Shown: positions 1 through 7,799 of the stretch, in pieces | Position numbering within the stretch: position 1 is the stretch's first letter | Layout: each line of letters opens with the position of its first letter | Assembly: GCA_913057725.1 (NCBI GenBank) | Contig: CAJXOS010000016.1 | Coordinates: forward strand, 1 to 64,000 | Source of the DNA: an uncultured Lewinella sp. | Lineage (GTDB): Bacteria; Bacteroidota; Bacteroidia; Chitinophagales; Saprospiraceae | Direction: 5' to 3' | DNA: 64,000 bases | Notes under the pieces: generated by a model | Told to the model about the DNA's origin: nothing | Databases searched by the model: none | What the model saw: only the letters and a program-made list of their open reading frames with translations | Made by a program: the position numbers and the translations under genes

Positions 1-32
1 GCTTCTACGTCTTTTTTAGCCCTTGATTCGCG

Positions 33-56
33 TAAGGCATATGAGGTCATATAAGG
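33..56 (+). repeat. Fragment of dispersed intergenic repeat (block B)
   Basis: The stretch resembles the block found near 7063-7086 (AGGCAT...AAGGGCATATGAG) and near 3172-3198. It is a partial copy only, in the gap downstream of the ada stop codon. The match is by eye and short. Confidence 0.3.
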
Positions 57-100
57 AAAATAGGAAGCCTCAAATATGCCCTCCTCGCCCCGTTCTCAAC

Positions 101-1150
101 CTATCCTTTGTTTTTCCCTTCCAAGTCTAATAACCACTGCTTGCGAGCCAAGCCTCCGGCGTAACCGGTAAGGCTACCGTCACTTCCAATTACGCGATGG
201 CAAGGTATGATGATGGCTACCCGGTTATGTCCGTTAGCAGAAGCTACGGCACGTACCGCCTTGGGATTGCCTATACGGACGGCCTGCTGCGCGTAGGACC
301 GAGTGGTACCATAAGGAATGGTAAGCAGTTCATCCCAGACTTGCTGGCGGAATGGAGTAGTAGGCGTATGCAAGGGGACGGTGAATGACTTCCGCGTACC
401 AGCAAAGTACTCCGATAACTCTCGTCCTGTCTGTTGGAGATGGGAGTTCAAACCTGGCAAGATGACTGCATTCAGTCTTTTGCGTAGATCCTTGAATTCT
501 GTTTCCAGCATTCGCCGATCCGTAAATTCTAAGAGGCATAGTCCTTGATCTGTAGCGCAGGCGTACATAGGACCTAATGGCGTAGTGATCCGGTGAATAT
601 GGATAACCGTTTTGCCCTCATTCTCGGAGGGGCTACCGGAGAATATCTTACGGAAGCGTTCATTGAAACCACTAAGCGATTCAAAGCCATTGCCGTAGGC
701 CGCATCGGTTACACGCTGCCCCTGGTTAATGTGATAGTAGGCGCTATTGATCCTCATCATTCTTTGGTAAGCTTGGAAGGTCATGTTATGGTGCTTCTTG
801 AACCATCGGCGAATGTGGGCTGGCTCAAGTCCGCGTTGCCGTAAATCGTAATCCTTGATCTTTAGTTCTGGATTGGCCCTAAGATCTGCTAAAAGGTTGG
901 TGATATAATCAGGAGTAGCATCGGGGTTTTCCAACGGACGACAACGTTTGCAGGGTCGGTATCCATGGCGGATAGCATCCTGGGTATTGTTGAAAAACTC
1001 CACGTTCTCGGGCTTAGGTTTACGTGCAGTACAGGTAGGCCGACAGAAAATCCCCGTCGTCTTTACAGCCGTAAAGAACACCCCTTCATAGGTGGCATCC
1101 TTACGTACGATAGCATCATATTGTTCTTCAAAGGTCATGCTAGTGGGCAT
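101..1150 (-). CDS. ada: Ada-type bifunctional DNA repair methyltransferase / transcriptional regulator
   Basis: Methyl transfer from alkylated DNA (methylphosphotriester and O6-methylguanine) to protein cysteines, with self-activated transcription of alkylation-repair genes, is the known Ada role. Numbering from an upstream TTG at 1189, the N-terminal zinc-binding Ada domain has Cys49, Cys53, Cys80 and Cys83 (FCRPTC, PCKRC). An AraC-like HTH lies at about 90-190. The C-terminal methyltransferase domain has the acceptor motif PCHRV with Cys330. All three parts are intact. I prefer the ATG at 1150 (MPTSMTF) over the TTG because family similarity begins there; the ATG at 1138 is also possible. 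A -7-like box at 1168-1175 fits these starts. An AlkD-like glycosylase lies 2.3 kb away but in a separate unit. Confidence 0.93.
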   Translation of the reverse strand: MPTSMTFEEQYDAIVRKDATYEGVFFTAVKTTGIFCRPTCTARKPKPENVEFFNNTQDAIRHGYRPCKRCRPLENPDATPDYITNLLADLRANPELKIKDYDLRQRGLEPAHIRRWFKKHHNMTFQAYQRMMRINSAYYHINQGQRVTDAAYGNGFESLSGFNERFRKIFSGSPSENEGKTVIHIHRITTPLGPMYACATDQGLCLLEFTDRRMLETEFKDLRKRLNAVILPGLNSHLQQTGRELSEYFAGTRKSFTVPLHTPTTPFRQQVWDELLTIPYGTTRSYAQQAVRIGNPKAVRAVASANGHNRVAIIIPCHRVIGSDGSLTGYAGGLARKQWLLDLEGKNKG

Positions 1151-1167
1151 TGCTTCATCATTTATGA

Positions 1168-1175
1168 CAAAGGTA
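1168..1175 (-). promoter_or_regulatory. Candidate Bacteroidota -7 promoter box for ada
   Basis: The minus strand reads TACCTTTG, a perfect TAnnTTTG box, about 18 bases upstream of the preferred ada ATG. No TTG is seen at the expected -33 distance, so this is a half-supported promoter. Confidence 0.35.
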
Positions 1176-1273
1176 AGGCCCACCAACAACCAGCGCTACC
1201 GAAAACTGAACAGGTATTTTTTATGGTAGGAATGAATGCTTATTTCTAAGCGAATCCTTGTAACACCAGCCCG

Positions 1274-2053
1274 CTACACAATCCGCTTCCTGAGCATTAA
1301 CCAACCACCAACTGCAAACGTCACAAATGCTACGCCTAAGCTGCGGTAGATGAATTTTGATTGTGCCCAAAACGAGGCTTCCACATCAGCATAATTACCA
1401 ATACCCATCATCTGATAACCATACGGATGATATTCGACATACTCCCAACCTTGAGATAGAATCAAGAAGGAGATCAAGCCCCCAATTCCAATGCCTAGGG
1501 GAAGAATCATATTCTTGGATTGCTGACTAATAAGGAATTGTAGAGATGCATATCCAAGAGTCAATAGATACACCTTGGTGGGGATGAAGAAAAACAGTTC
1601 GGTCTTGAATGCTTGACCAAAGCCCAGGTCGGGCATGATAATTCCAACGAGCCAACCAACCCCCACAGAAAACAGCCCAAATAAGGTGAGACTCATAAAG
1701 AGCATCATCATAAACACCAGCACTTTGGAAAGATAGACGGTGAGCCTTGATAGGGGTTGGGTATAGATCAGCTTCCAGGTATTGGAGTTCGTCTCAATGC
1801 TATTGACAAATAGAGCCACGATCATGACAAAAAACGGGAAGAGCATATTGCCTGGCTCAATACTCATATTTAGTAAAGTGGGCCAAGGATTATCTCCCGC
1901 TTGGATAATTTCCGGCCCCTTACTTAAAAGAATGATTAGATTGATGGCCGGCACGAAACCAGGTGCCAGGATCAAGAACCAGAAGAGAAACGTACGGCGG
2001 AATTTATAGACTTCGGCTTGCAAGCCGCGACTGAGGGTTAGTGCTGGATTCAT
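1274..2053 (-). CDS. ABC-2 type transporter permease
   Basis: 259-residue integral membrane protein with about six hydrophobic segments (roughly 20-42, 70-95, 108-140, 155-175, 185-205 and 237-255). That is the size and layout of the single-permease ABC-2 family that pairs with BcrA-type ATPases. Its ATG overlaps the stop codon of the upstream ATPase gene by 4 bases (2050-2053), so the two are translationally coupled and should form one transporter in the inner membrane. Substrate is not predictable; bacitracin/lantibiotic export, general efflux or a lipid are all possible for this family. Confidence 0.85.
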   Translation of the reverse strand: MNPALTLSRGLQAEVYKFRRTFLFWFLILAPGFVPAINLIILLSKGPEIIQAGDNPWPTLLNMSIEPGNMLFPFFVMIVALFVNSIETNSNTWKLIYTQPLSRLTVYLSKVLVFMMMLFMSLTLFGLFSVGVGWLVGIIMPDLGFGQAFKTELFFFIPTKVYLLTLGYASLQFLISQQSKNMILPLGIGIGGLISFLILSQGWEYVEYHPYGYQMMGIGNYADVEASFWAQSKFIYRSLGVAFVTFAVGGWLMLRKRIV

Positions 2054-2970
2054 GCGTCGAGTTTTTGAGTGACATTCAAGAAGATGGATTCCAATCCCTG
2101 CTCGGCAGGTGCTAGCTGATAGACATCATGCTCGTTCATTACGAGTAAGCGGTTCAGCTCCGCGATTTCTTCCTCTGTATTCACCTGCACAACGAAGCCC
2201 GTCGCCGTCTGCTCCAGAAGCGCATAATTGTGATCCGACAGCAACGCTCTTGCCTTGTCTGGATTTTTCAGGGAGACAGTGATATTTTGATTATTCTGCT
2301 GTTGTAAGCCTGCCAAAGTACCTTCGTACAAAATCTTGCCGCGGTCAATGATGGCTACATGACTGACCAGCTTTTCAATTTCAGAAAGGATATGGCTAGA
2401 TAGGAAGATCGTCTTACCATGCTCTTGATTAAGCTGCAGGATAAGCTCGCGCATTTCGATAATGCCACTCGGGTCTAACCCATTGGTGGGTTCGTCCAGG
2501 ATCAATAGCTCGGGATCATTGAGCAGGGCTGCCGCCAAGGTGAGTCGTTGGCACATACCCAAGGAGTACTCCTTCGCTTTCTTATCTGCATTCTCGCGAA
2601 GGCGAACAATCTCCAACACTTCATCCACGCGCTGCTTGGGCAACCCTAGCATCCGACGCAAGACTTCCAGATTTTGACGGCCAGACAGGTGCTTGTAGAT
2701 AGAAGGGGTCTCAATCAAGGCTCCAATTCGGCCCAGTATCTCCTGCCGATGTTGCCGCATGGATTGACCAAAAATTTGCACCTCCCCGTCCTTGGCATGG
2801 AAGAGGTCGAGCAGTACGCGAATAGTGGTGGTTTTGCCAGCGCCGTTGGGTCCTAAGAAGCCATAGATACTACCGGCTGGCACATTTAGGTTTATTTGAT
2901 CCAACGCTTTGAAGTCCTTGAAGTAGAAATCCAAATTGCGGACGGCAATAATGGGATCGGGTGTAATCAT
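2050..2970 (-). CDS. ABC transporter ATP-binding protein (BcrA/CcmA-like)
   Basis: 306-residue cytoplasmic ATPase subunit. Walker A is GPNGAGKTT at 40-48, the signature is YSLGM at 135-139 and Walker B is LLILDEP from 155, followed by the D-loop GLD. The signature continues with Cys-Gln (GMCQRL) where Lys or Arg is commoner than Cys, a small deviation unlikely to abolish function. A ~90-residue C-terminal extension is typical of the DrrA/BcrA group. It is the first gene of a two-gene operon with the permease at 1274-2053. Confidence 0.92.
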   Translation of the reverse strand: MITPDPIIAVRNLDFYFKDFKALDQINLNVPAGSIYGFLGPNGAGKTTTIRVLLDLFHAKDGEVQIFGQSMRQHRQEILGRIGALIETPSIYKHLSGRQNLEVLRRMLGLPKQRVDEVLEIVRLRENADKKAKEYSLGMCQRLTLAAALLNDPELLILDEPTNGLDPSGIIEMRELILQLNQEHGKTIFLSSHILSEIEKLVSHVAIIDRGKILYEGTLAGLQQQNNQNITVSLKNPDKARALLSDHNYALLEQTATGFVVQVNTEEEIAELNRLLVMNEHDVYQLAPAEQGLESIFLNVTQKLDA

Positions 2971-3080
2971 AAACGGGTGATTTCATTTCAACAGCTAAGA
3001 TGAATAGCACCCACAGAACGAAGTAGTTAACTATACCAACAGGATGATTTCCTAGATAAGGGGAAGGGCAAGCAAGAAAC

Positions 3081-3222
3081 CCTCAGGTGACCTTGGGTGT
3101 CTTGGGTGGTTTAATATTCTCACGCGTCGGGGGACGCTTGGGAACGTGTGTTAGTTGGATAAGTGTTCTTTAATGACCTTACATGCCTTATATAGTTCAA
3201 AAAAGCTTAGGTGCCTTTGGCG
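3081..3222 (+). repeat. Modular dispersed intergenic repeat, copy with hairpin
   Basis: The gap 2971-3468 (498 bases) holds this composite. In plus orientation it has a block like AGGTGNCCTTGGGTGTCTTG (3085-3112), the hairpin GCGTCGGGGGACGC at 3124-3137 (5-bp stem, GGGG loop), a GTTAGTTGGAT stretch, a block ending ATGCCTTATATAGTTC (near 3183-3198) and a second GGTGCC block (3210-3216). The same blocks recur near 7.0, 11.4, 42.0, 42.5, 61.8 and 63.1 kb. Confidence 0.75.
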
Positions 3223-3260
3223 AAAAAAAAATGAGCAAGGACAAGAACAGAAGACCTAGA

Positions 3261-3359
3261 TCAAAACAATTTCAGCTGAGGATCATCTTCCGGTGGCTTG
3301 CTTGGCCCTTTGAGAACAGGGTCTGCCTGAGACAGGTATTGCTGGATTTGATCTGACAT
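3261..3359 (-). CDS. Possible 32-residue small ORF
   Basis: An ATG-started frame at 3359 runs to a TGA at 3261 and would encode MSDQIQQYLSQADPVLKG followed by a Pro- and Asp-rich tail. It has balanced composition and lies in the 498-base gap between the ABC operon and the AlkD-like gene. No family is recognised. It could be a genuine small protein, the surviving N-terminus of a decayed gene, or chance. Confidence 0.25.
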   Translation of the reverse strand: MSDQIQQYLSQADPVLKGPSKPPEDDPQLKLF

Positions 3360-3468
3360 AAAGACGAATAGCGTGGAAAATGACAATCATAATTTACAAG
3401 GTAGATTCATGTAGTTTGTTCACTACTCCCCTACCCAAAACCTGCTGCCCTTATTTACTCCATTAGCA

Positions 3469-4167
3469 TCAACTGCGATAGATACTACGCGGATAATCAG
3501 AGATTCGAAGTCCTTCTTTATTCAACTCCTTTAGCGCATCTTGAGCAATCCATCGGGATGCCTTCGTGTCCATTGCCAAGATGCGTTCGGCACTGGCAAT
3601 TGCGTCCTTACGCAGATCTACATTGCGTTTGCCAATATTGCGCAGCGCCCAGTTGACCGCTTTCTTGACGTAGAGTCGTTCATCGGTAGCGGCTTGTTCG
3701 ATCATCGTGAAAAACGGCTGAAAGACCTCATTATCTGCTTTCTTGTCGGCCATGCAATAAGCAGCCATAGTGGCAAAGGCAGCTCGTTTCTCAAACTCGG
3801 GCTCCCGCTGGACATAGGACAAAATGATGGGCGCGGCCAAGCTGCTTTTGGCAAAGATGCCCATGGAAAAGGAATCACAAATCTCCCAGTTATCAAATAC
3901 CGCTACCCACTTATCAGCCAGCTCCATCGTCAACGCCTTAGGCTTAAACAGTTTACTACAAAGCAAACGAGCCTCATAGATACCGGAGTCGAACAAGCGC
4001 AGTGCCAGCTCATTATCCGTAGGGATCTCAGCAGCTAGTGCCTTGATATCCTTCATGTAGATACCAAGTGCATTTTGAGACACGACGCCAAACTTCTTCT
4101 CTTTGTAGGCTACTTTCTCTGGTTCAGCCAGCGCATGCAGCCGATCTATAATCTGTTCGTAGGTCAT
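3469..4167 (-). CDS. DNA alkylation repair protein (AlkD-like HEAT-repeat glycosylase)
   Basis: 232 residues, the normal size for AlkD-family DNA glycosylases, which excise N3- and N7-alkylated purines using a HEAT-like (ALK) fold. Visible family features are the FDNWEICDSF segment (Trp94 and Asp98, spaced like the catalytic Trp/Asp pair of AlkD), an EKRAAF segment with Arg128, and VNWALRNIG with Trp173. These assignments follow known AlkD residues and are made by eye. The start is ATG at 4167. It lies 3' of the alpha/beta-hydrolase remnant (minus strand), with 3 bases between them, and is followed by a ~500-base repeat-bearing gap. Confidence 0.9.
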   Translation of the reverse strand: MTYEQIIDRLHALAEPEKVAYKEKKFGVVSQNALGIYMKDIKALAAEIPTDNELALRLFDSGIYEARLLCSKLFKPKALTMELADKWVAVFDNWEICDSFSMGIFAKSSLAAPIILSYVQREPEFEKRAAFATMAAYCMADKKADNEVFQPFFTMIEQAATDERLYVKKAVNWALRNIGKRNVDLRKDAIASAERILAMDTKASRWIAQDALKELNKEGLRISDYPRSIYRS

Positions 4168-4170
4168 GAG

Positions 4171-4401
4171 TTATGGTCTTTTCAAGAAGTCGCGTAAGGA
4201 TCGATTAAAAACCTTAGGCGCTTCTAAGTTAATCAGGTGTCCCGACTCCGGAATTTATTGCTTCTCCAACTTGGGAGATACTTTTCAATGCAAGGGCGTT
4301 CATTTTGATGTAATCAAATCAAGTGTACCATGCAACACCAAGGTTAGGTAGGCAACTACCTTGGTAAAATAGTATTCAATCAATACCATCCCTTCATCCA
4401 T
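4171..4401 (-). pseudogene. Remnant of an alpha/beta hydrolase gene (C-terminal part, frameshifted)
   Basis: Two fragments in different frames read as the end of an alpha/beta-fold hydrolase. The upstream one includes LVLHGTLDLIT (the strand and Asp region usually followed by P). The terminal one is IPESGHLINLEAPKVFNRSL, continuing RDFLKRP to a TAA at 4171-4173; GHLINLEAP is the classic catalytic-His segment. Between them the frame is broken by in-frame stops (TGA and TAA), and the N-terminal two thirds, including the nucleophile Ser, is missing. An ATG at 4401 opens the upstream fragment but the reading stops soon after. I conclude a decayed gene rather than a functional small protein. Confidence 0.7.
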
Positions 4402-4447
4402 AGTCTATTCCCCTTGCTCGTCCGTGCGTTTTTCACTGTGCTAACTT

Positions 4448-5533
4448 CTACAAAAGGCGTAAAATATTGTGCAGAATGTCTTGTCGAAAATCCTCATTAT
4501 AATCACAGTTCGCCAGGAGTATCAGACCAAGATTCTTTTCTGGCACTAGTAGTAAATAGGAGCGAAAGCCCCGGTCACCACCGTAATGTCCGGCCACTTG
4601 AAAACCCGCTACTTCGAATCGCTGAAATCCCAAACCTATATGTGGAGTCAGTGAAGTTGATGATTCGATCATTGGCCCAAACACTCCTTCCTCACCATGA
4701 GTCCGCAAATCACGCAAGACTGCCACCATCCAATGATTAAGCTCAGTGGTTGATGTATTCAATGTGCTACTCGCAGCATGTTCTCTGGTATATGGATAAA
4801 CTGAACGGGGATAGATATTACCCAATATACGTCGCTCGCTATGTGGGCTTACCCGCAATGAATCGGCAATCAAAAAATAGCGAAAATCGCTTTCTATCAT
4901 TTGATTCGGTAGCAGAATATTGGCTTTGATGTAGTCTTCGAAACTGGTCCCAGAGTGGCGAGCGATTATATAGCCTAGCAAGTCGTAAGCCAGATTGGAA
5001 TATCGGAAAGCCGTACCCGGTGCATGATCCAATTTGAATTTTTGAGACAACATGTAGCGGGCCAAACTAATATCCTCTTCGTTGTTACGATGCCAATGAT
5101 AGTTGTTGACATCTGGTAGTCCTGCAGTGTGATTCAGCAATTGCTTCACCGTTACCTGTTCGAAAGCTTCATCCGCATAAGTCAGCTCTGGAAGTAAGTC
5201 CACTACACGGTCCTCAAGATGGAGCTTACCATCCCGACTGAGTAACATAATGGCCTGCGCCGTAAAGAGCTTACTAACCGAAGCCGCATGAAAAATGGAG
5301 CCAGTACTCACAGGATCATTCGTATGAATATTCTTAACGCCATAGGCACGGTTGAATAAGACAGCATCAGCCTGTACTACCCCTACCGACAAGCCTGGAA
5401 TCTCATAGACCTCCTGATAATGAGTGATAATGGAATCTATCTGCTGTTCCAGACTATGCTGCCCTGGCTTTTTGTCAGGTTGCGCAGTAAGATTAAAGGA
5501 AAGCAACAGTAGAAAGAAGAATGATGTTTTCAT
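4448..5533 (-). CDS. Secreted serine hydrolase, beta-lactamase/class C family
   Basis: 361 residues from the ATG at 5533, chosen over an upstream TTG because it gives a clean signal peptide (MKTSFFFLLLLSFNLTAQ). The active-site triad of the penicillin-binding-like serine hydrolases is visible: SVSK at 85-88, YSN at 178-180 and a late HYGG motif near the C-terminus. Such proteins act in the periplasm or at the surface as esterases, D-aminopeptidases or peptide hydrolases; true beta-lactamase activity is not implied. It lies 54 bases after the VOC gene and may be the last gene of a run beginning with the DUF1801 gene at 6915. Confidence 0.9.
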   Translation of the reverse strand: MKTSFFFLLLLSFNLTAQPDKKPGQHSLEQQIDSIITHYQEVYEIPGLSVGVVQADAVLFNRAYGVKNIHTNDPVSTGSIFHAASVSKLFTAQAIMLLSRDGKLHLEDRVVDLLPELTYADEAFEQVTVKQLLNHTAGLPDVNNYHWHRNNEEDISLARYMLSQKFKLDHAPGTAFRYSNLAYDLLGYIIARHSGTSFEDYIKANILLPNQMIESDFRYFLIADSLRVSPHSERRILGNIYPRSVYPYTREHAASSTLNTSTTELNHWMVAVLRDLRTHGEEGVFGPMIESSTSLTPHIGLGFQRFEVAGFQVAGHYGGDRGFRSYLLLVPEKNLGLILLANCDYNEDFRQDILHNILRLL

Positions 5534-5587
5534 GGTCTTTGAGCCTGGGAACAATTCGGATACTGTACTTAAACTATGAGTACTCTT

Positions 5588-5950
5588 CTAAGCATCTTCC
5601 ACTATGAAGACCGCATTATTATTCAGATCATAAAACCCAAATTCATGCGTCCTCCAGGGCGTATTTCGTCGCAATTTATCCGTAGGAACGGTACCGCGTT
5701 CGACAAACTCATCGAAAATCGACTGGATGTTTTTCACGAAGATTCGAATGACAGACCCTCCGAGTAAGGGATCATCCTCCGTATCAGCATGCCACTGCAG
5801 ATGGAAGCAAAGTTTATCTCGTTTTAGCACGGCATACATATCATCTTGGTGCAAGGCTTTAAAGCCCGTTTGTTTCTCGTACCAGTCAACATCACGTTTG
5901 ATATCCTGGCTAGGTAGTACTGGATTTATTTCTAACCATTCTGCTTTCAT
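5588..5950 (-). CDS. VOC-superfamily (glyoxalase/bleomycin-resistance-like) protein
   Basis: 120 residues with the paired beta-alpha-beta-beta-beta layout of the vicinal oxygen chelate fold: IxPVLPSQDIKRDVDWYEKQTGFK at the start, then LCFHLQW, RIFVKNIQSIFDEF and a C-terminal EFGFYDLNNNAVFIVE. This matches the subgroup annotated as bleomycin-resistance-like proteins. The reaction is unknown. Its ATG overlaps the stop of the DinB-family gene by 4 bases, so the two are coupled. Confidence 0.85.
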   Translation of the reverse strand: MKAEWLEINPVLPSQDIKRDVDWYEKQTGFKALHQDDMYAVLKRDKLCFHLQWHADTEDDPLLGGSVIRIFVKNIQSIFDEFVERGTVPTDKLRRNTPWRTHEFGFYDLNNNAVFIVEDA

Positions 5951-6462
5951 AGGTCAGATGCATTAAGAGGTGGATTCATTCGCTTATACCCCGGTAGAAG
6001 TTGTACCAAATGATGCTCCAGGTGAAAGATATAATCCCATACCAGGTAGCCCAGTGAACTCGCTTGTCCTTCCGGTGGGCGATTCATACAGATCTTATGA
6101 AAGTTGTTGGCGGTAGTCTCTCGCATCAAGAGATCAGATGGCAACTGAGCAACTAATCGAGCGAGATGAAAATTGACAGTTGCCCAAGAGTGGACCAACT
6201 CTGTGAGGTCTCTTTCTTGATAAGCATTCTGTCGAACCCAATCTACCTGATCATAGCCCCAGAAGACTAAGTCATCCTGTTGGCCTGCACGCAGAAAACG
6301 CTGATGGTTGTTGTAGGCAGAATCGACTAAATGCCCCAATATTTCCTTTTTAGACCACTTATCAGGAGAAGGCTTCGCCGAGAAGTCATGGCTGGAAACT
6401 TCCAATAGTTTAGGGCGAGCAATAGTAATGATCTTATCCAGCAGTTGGCTGTAGTTATTCAT
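5947..6462 (-). CDS. DinB-superfamily protein
   Basis: 171 residues with a four-helix-bundle pattern and histidines placed as in the DinB/YfiT metal-binding family: GHLVDSAYNNHQRF near residue 45 and FHLEHHLVQLLPGY near the end. Members are thiol- or metal-dependent transferases or of unknown function. Start is ATG at 6462. It is coupled (4-base overlap) to the downstream VOC gene and sits 42 bases after the DUF1801 gene, so the three may be one transcript. Confidence 0.85.
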   Translation of the reverse strand: MNNYSQLLDKIITIARPKLLEVSSHDFSAKPSPDKWSKKEILGHLVDSAYNNHQRFLRAGQQDDLVFWGYDQVDWVRQNAYQERDLTELVHSWATVNFHLARLVAQLPSDLLMRETTANNFHKICMNRPPEGQASSLGYLVWDYIFHLEHHLVQLLPGYKRMNPPLNASDL

Positions 6463-6504
6463 GCAGTCGGTGATTTTGATGGACTAAGATGCTAAGAAAA
6501 TCGC

Positions 6505-6915
6505 TTAGCGTTCCCAACGGTTACTTTTGAGGATGAGCTCTTTAAGCACCTCTATATCCACATCGGCTAAACTCTTAATGTACAAGCACCCTTTACCAGC
6601 CCGGTGAGGTCCTAGTTTTTCCAGTAGTTCCGTTTCTTCATTTATATCGAACATGAGGTAGATGCTCAAGTGGGCTTTCGCCGGAGAAAAACCTACGTTG
6701 AACCATTCAAATTCATCTCCATTCTTGCGTTGGTAGGAATACTTACCGAACCCTACTATGCTTACCCCCCAAACTTTAGGCTCCTTGCCGGTGATATCAC
6801 GCATAATCTCTAGCACTTCTAGACTGTCATTCCGCCGCTTTTTATTGGAAACAGTGGAAAGGAATTCGCCCACATCACGGTCTGTTTCGGCATTTACTAA
6901 TTTCTTCTTGGCCAT
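6505..6915 (-). CDS. DUF1801 domain protein
   Basis: 136 residues with the DUF1801 hallmarks: VGEFLSTVSNKKRRNDSLEVLEIM at the N-terminus, WGVSIVGFGKYSYQRKNGDEFEW, and GKGCLYIKSLADVDIEVLKELI at the end. The family is small, cytoplasmic and of unknown biochemical role. Start is ATG at 6915. It is the first gene of a probable run DUF1801 - DinB - VOC. Confidence 0.88.
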   Translation of the reverse strand: MAKKKLVNAETDRDVGEFLSTVSNKKRRNDSLEVLEIMRDITGKEPKVWGVSIVGFGKYSYQRKNGDEFEWFNVGFSPAKAHLSIYLMFDINEETELLEKLGPHRAGKGCLYIKSLADVDIEVLKELILKSNRWER

Positions 6916-6956
6916 GGCATTAGGATTTATGGTGAGAGGGCTATTTTTTAATCATT

Positions 6957-6987
6957 AAAGTTTATCATTATAAAAATAATAAACTTT
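6957..6987. other. AT-rich imperfect inverted repeat beside a T-run
   Basis: AAAGTTTATCATTAT and ATAATAAACTTT can pair as a ~12-bp stem with a 2-base bulge and an AAAA loop. A run of eight T follows on the plus strand (6991-6998). It lies between the crp-like gene and the DUF1801 gene, both on the minus strand, so the T-run is on the wrong side for a crp terminator. The role is unclear. Confidence 0.35.
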
Positions 6988-7018
6988 TCGTTTTTTTTCG
7001 CAATTCAAGATATTATTT

Positions 7019-7175
7019 GAACCACCACAGTCACCTAAGGGCACCCGAGGTTTTGAACCATATCAGGCATAGAAGGGCATATGAGAAGAACTACTCCAAC
7101 TAAATTCACTAACTCAACTAATCTAACTAACTCAACCATCTAACCATCTAACCATCTAACCATCTAACCAATCTC
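7019..7175 (-). repeat. Modular dispersed intergenic repeat (no hairpin copy)
   Basis: Read on the minus strand from just after the crp-like stop codon: GGTTAGATGG tandem units, GTTAGTTAGATTAGTTGAG, CATATGCCCTTCTATGCC, TGATATGGTTC, then GGTGCCCTTAGGTG and a terminal GTGGTTC. The order and most bases match the copies at 61755-61912 and 63026-63176, each also starting directly at the 3' end of a minus-strand gene. Confidence 0.75.
7134..7174. repeat. Short tandem repeat, AACCATCT x about 5
   Basis: Four exact AACCATCT 8-mers in tandem (7134-7165) followed by a diverged AACCAATCT. It forms the gene-proximal end of the larger composite repeat. Length variation between strains would be expected at such an array. 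Confidence 0.85.
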
Positions 7176-7176
7176 C

Positions 7177-7737
7177 CTATATCCTCACACTATTGATCAG
7201 CTTACTAAAGTTGGTAGAGTCCATCCGGAGGTAAGAAGCTAAGTCCTTTTGGGATACCATCTGTAGGAGGTGTGGGCTACGTTTCACGAAGGTGCGAAAG
7301 CGCGTTTCCATATCGAAAGCCATGAGCTCATGATGGCGCTGCATAATGCCATTGAGGAAATGCTCGGTGAGTTTTCGAAAGAGTGTTTCTATTTCCCGAT
7401 GTTCTGCCATGAAGCGTTGATGATCCGGATAAGCAATGCGCAGACTACGGGTTTTTGTAATCGTCTCCAGGAAGTGGCGAGAAGGCGTTTGGGTAAAGAA
7501 AGATTCAATAACTCCACTAAAGGAAGGCGGATAACTGAAGGCCAAAATGTGTTGCTTAGCATCCGCTAAATAGTGTAGTTTCTGCACTCCTTCCAGGACG
7601 AAATATAGAAATTGCTCCGTCTCACCTGGGGCGGTAATAACTGTTCGGCGAGGAGCATTGTATTCCCGCCAATGACTGAGGTAGGCATCCAGGATATCGT
7701 CAGGAACACGGTGAATGCTATTCAAATAGTCTTTCAT
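7177..7737 (-). CDS. Crp/Fnr-family transcriptional regulator
   Basis: 186 residues from the ATG at 7737 (the longer frame begins with GTG at 7752). The N-terminal cyclic-nucleotide-binding-like beta-roll includes a GETEQFLYFVLEG segment. A dimerisation helix follows. The short C-terminal winged helix contains VSQKDLASYLRMDSTNFSKL, the form common in Bacteroidota Crp-like regulators. No FNR-type iron-sulfur cysteines are visible. Targets are unknown. The dispersed repeat abuts its stop codon. Confidence 0.87.
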   Translation of the reverse strand: MKDYLNSIHRVPDDILDAYLSHWREYNAPRRTVITAPGETEQFLYFVLEGVQKLHYLADAKQHILAFSYPPSFSGVIESFFTQTPSRHFLETITKTRSLRIAYPDHQRFMAEHREIETLFRKLTEHFLNGIMQRHHELMAFDMETRFRTFVKRSPHLLQMVSQKDLASYLRMDSTNFSKLINSVRI

Positions 7738-7799
7738 GATATTTAAAAACACAGCTTACTATGAATCGGATGAGAACTTGCTAAGATTCCTTAGCAGCA

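Noticed and set aside
1274-2970. ABC pair as a specific bacitracin-resistance transporter
   Set aside because: The BcrA-type ATPase is shared by transporters for many substrates, and no two-component system or UppP-like gene lies beside it.
3541-4038. 165-codon plus-strand open frame opposite the AlkD-like gene
   Set aside because: It is fully antisense to a well-supported gene, and its composition is that of a shadow frame with no recognisable domain.
5588-6915. DUF1801 - DinB - VOC run as a novel defence or resistance island
   Set aside because: These are common single-domain proteins in Bacteroidota and nothing links them to one pathway beyond co-orientation.
7134-7174. Tandem AACCATCT array considered as a CRISPR remnant
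   Set aside because: Units are 8 bases with no spacers, no leader and no cas gene in the window.
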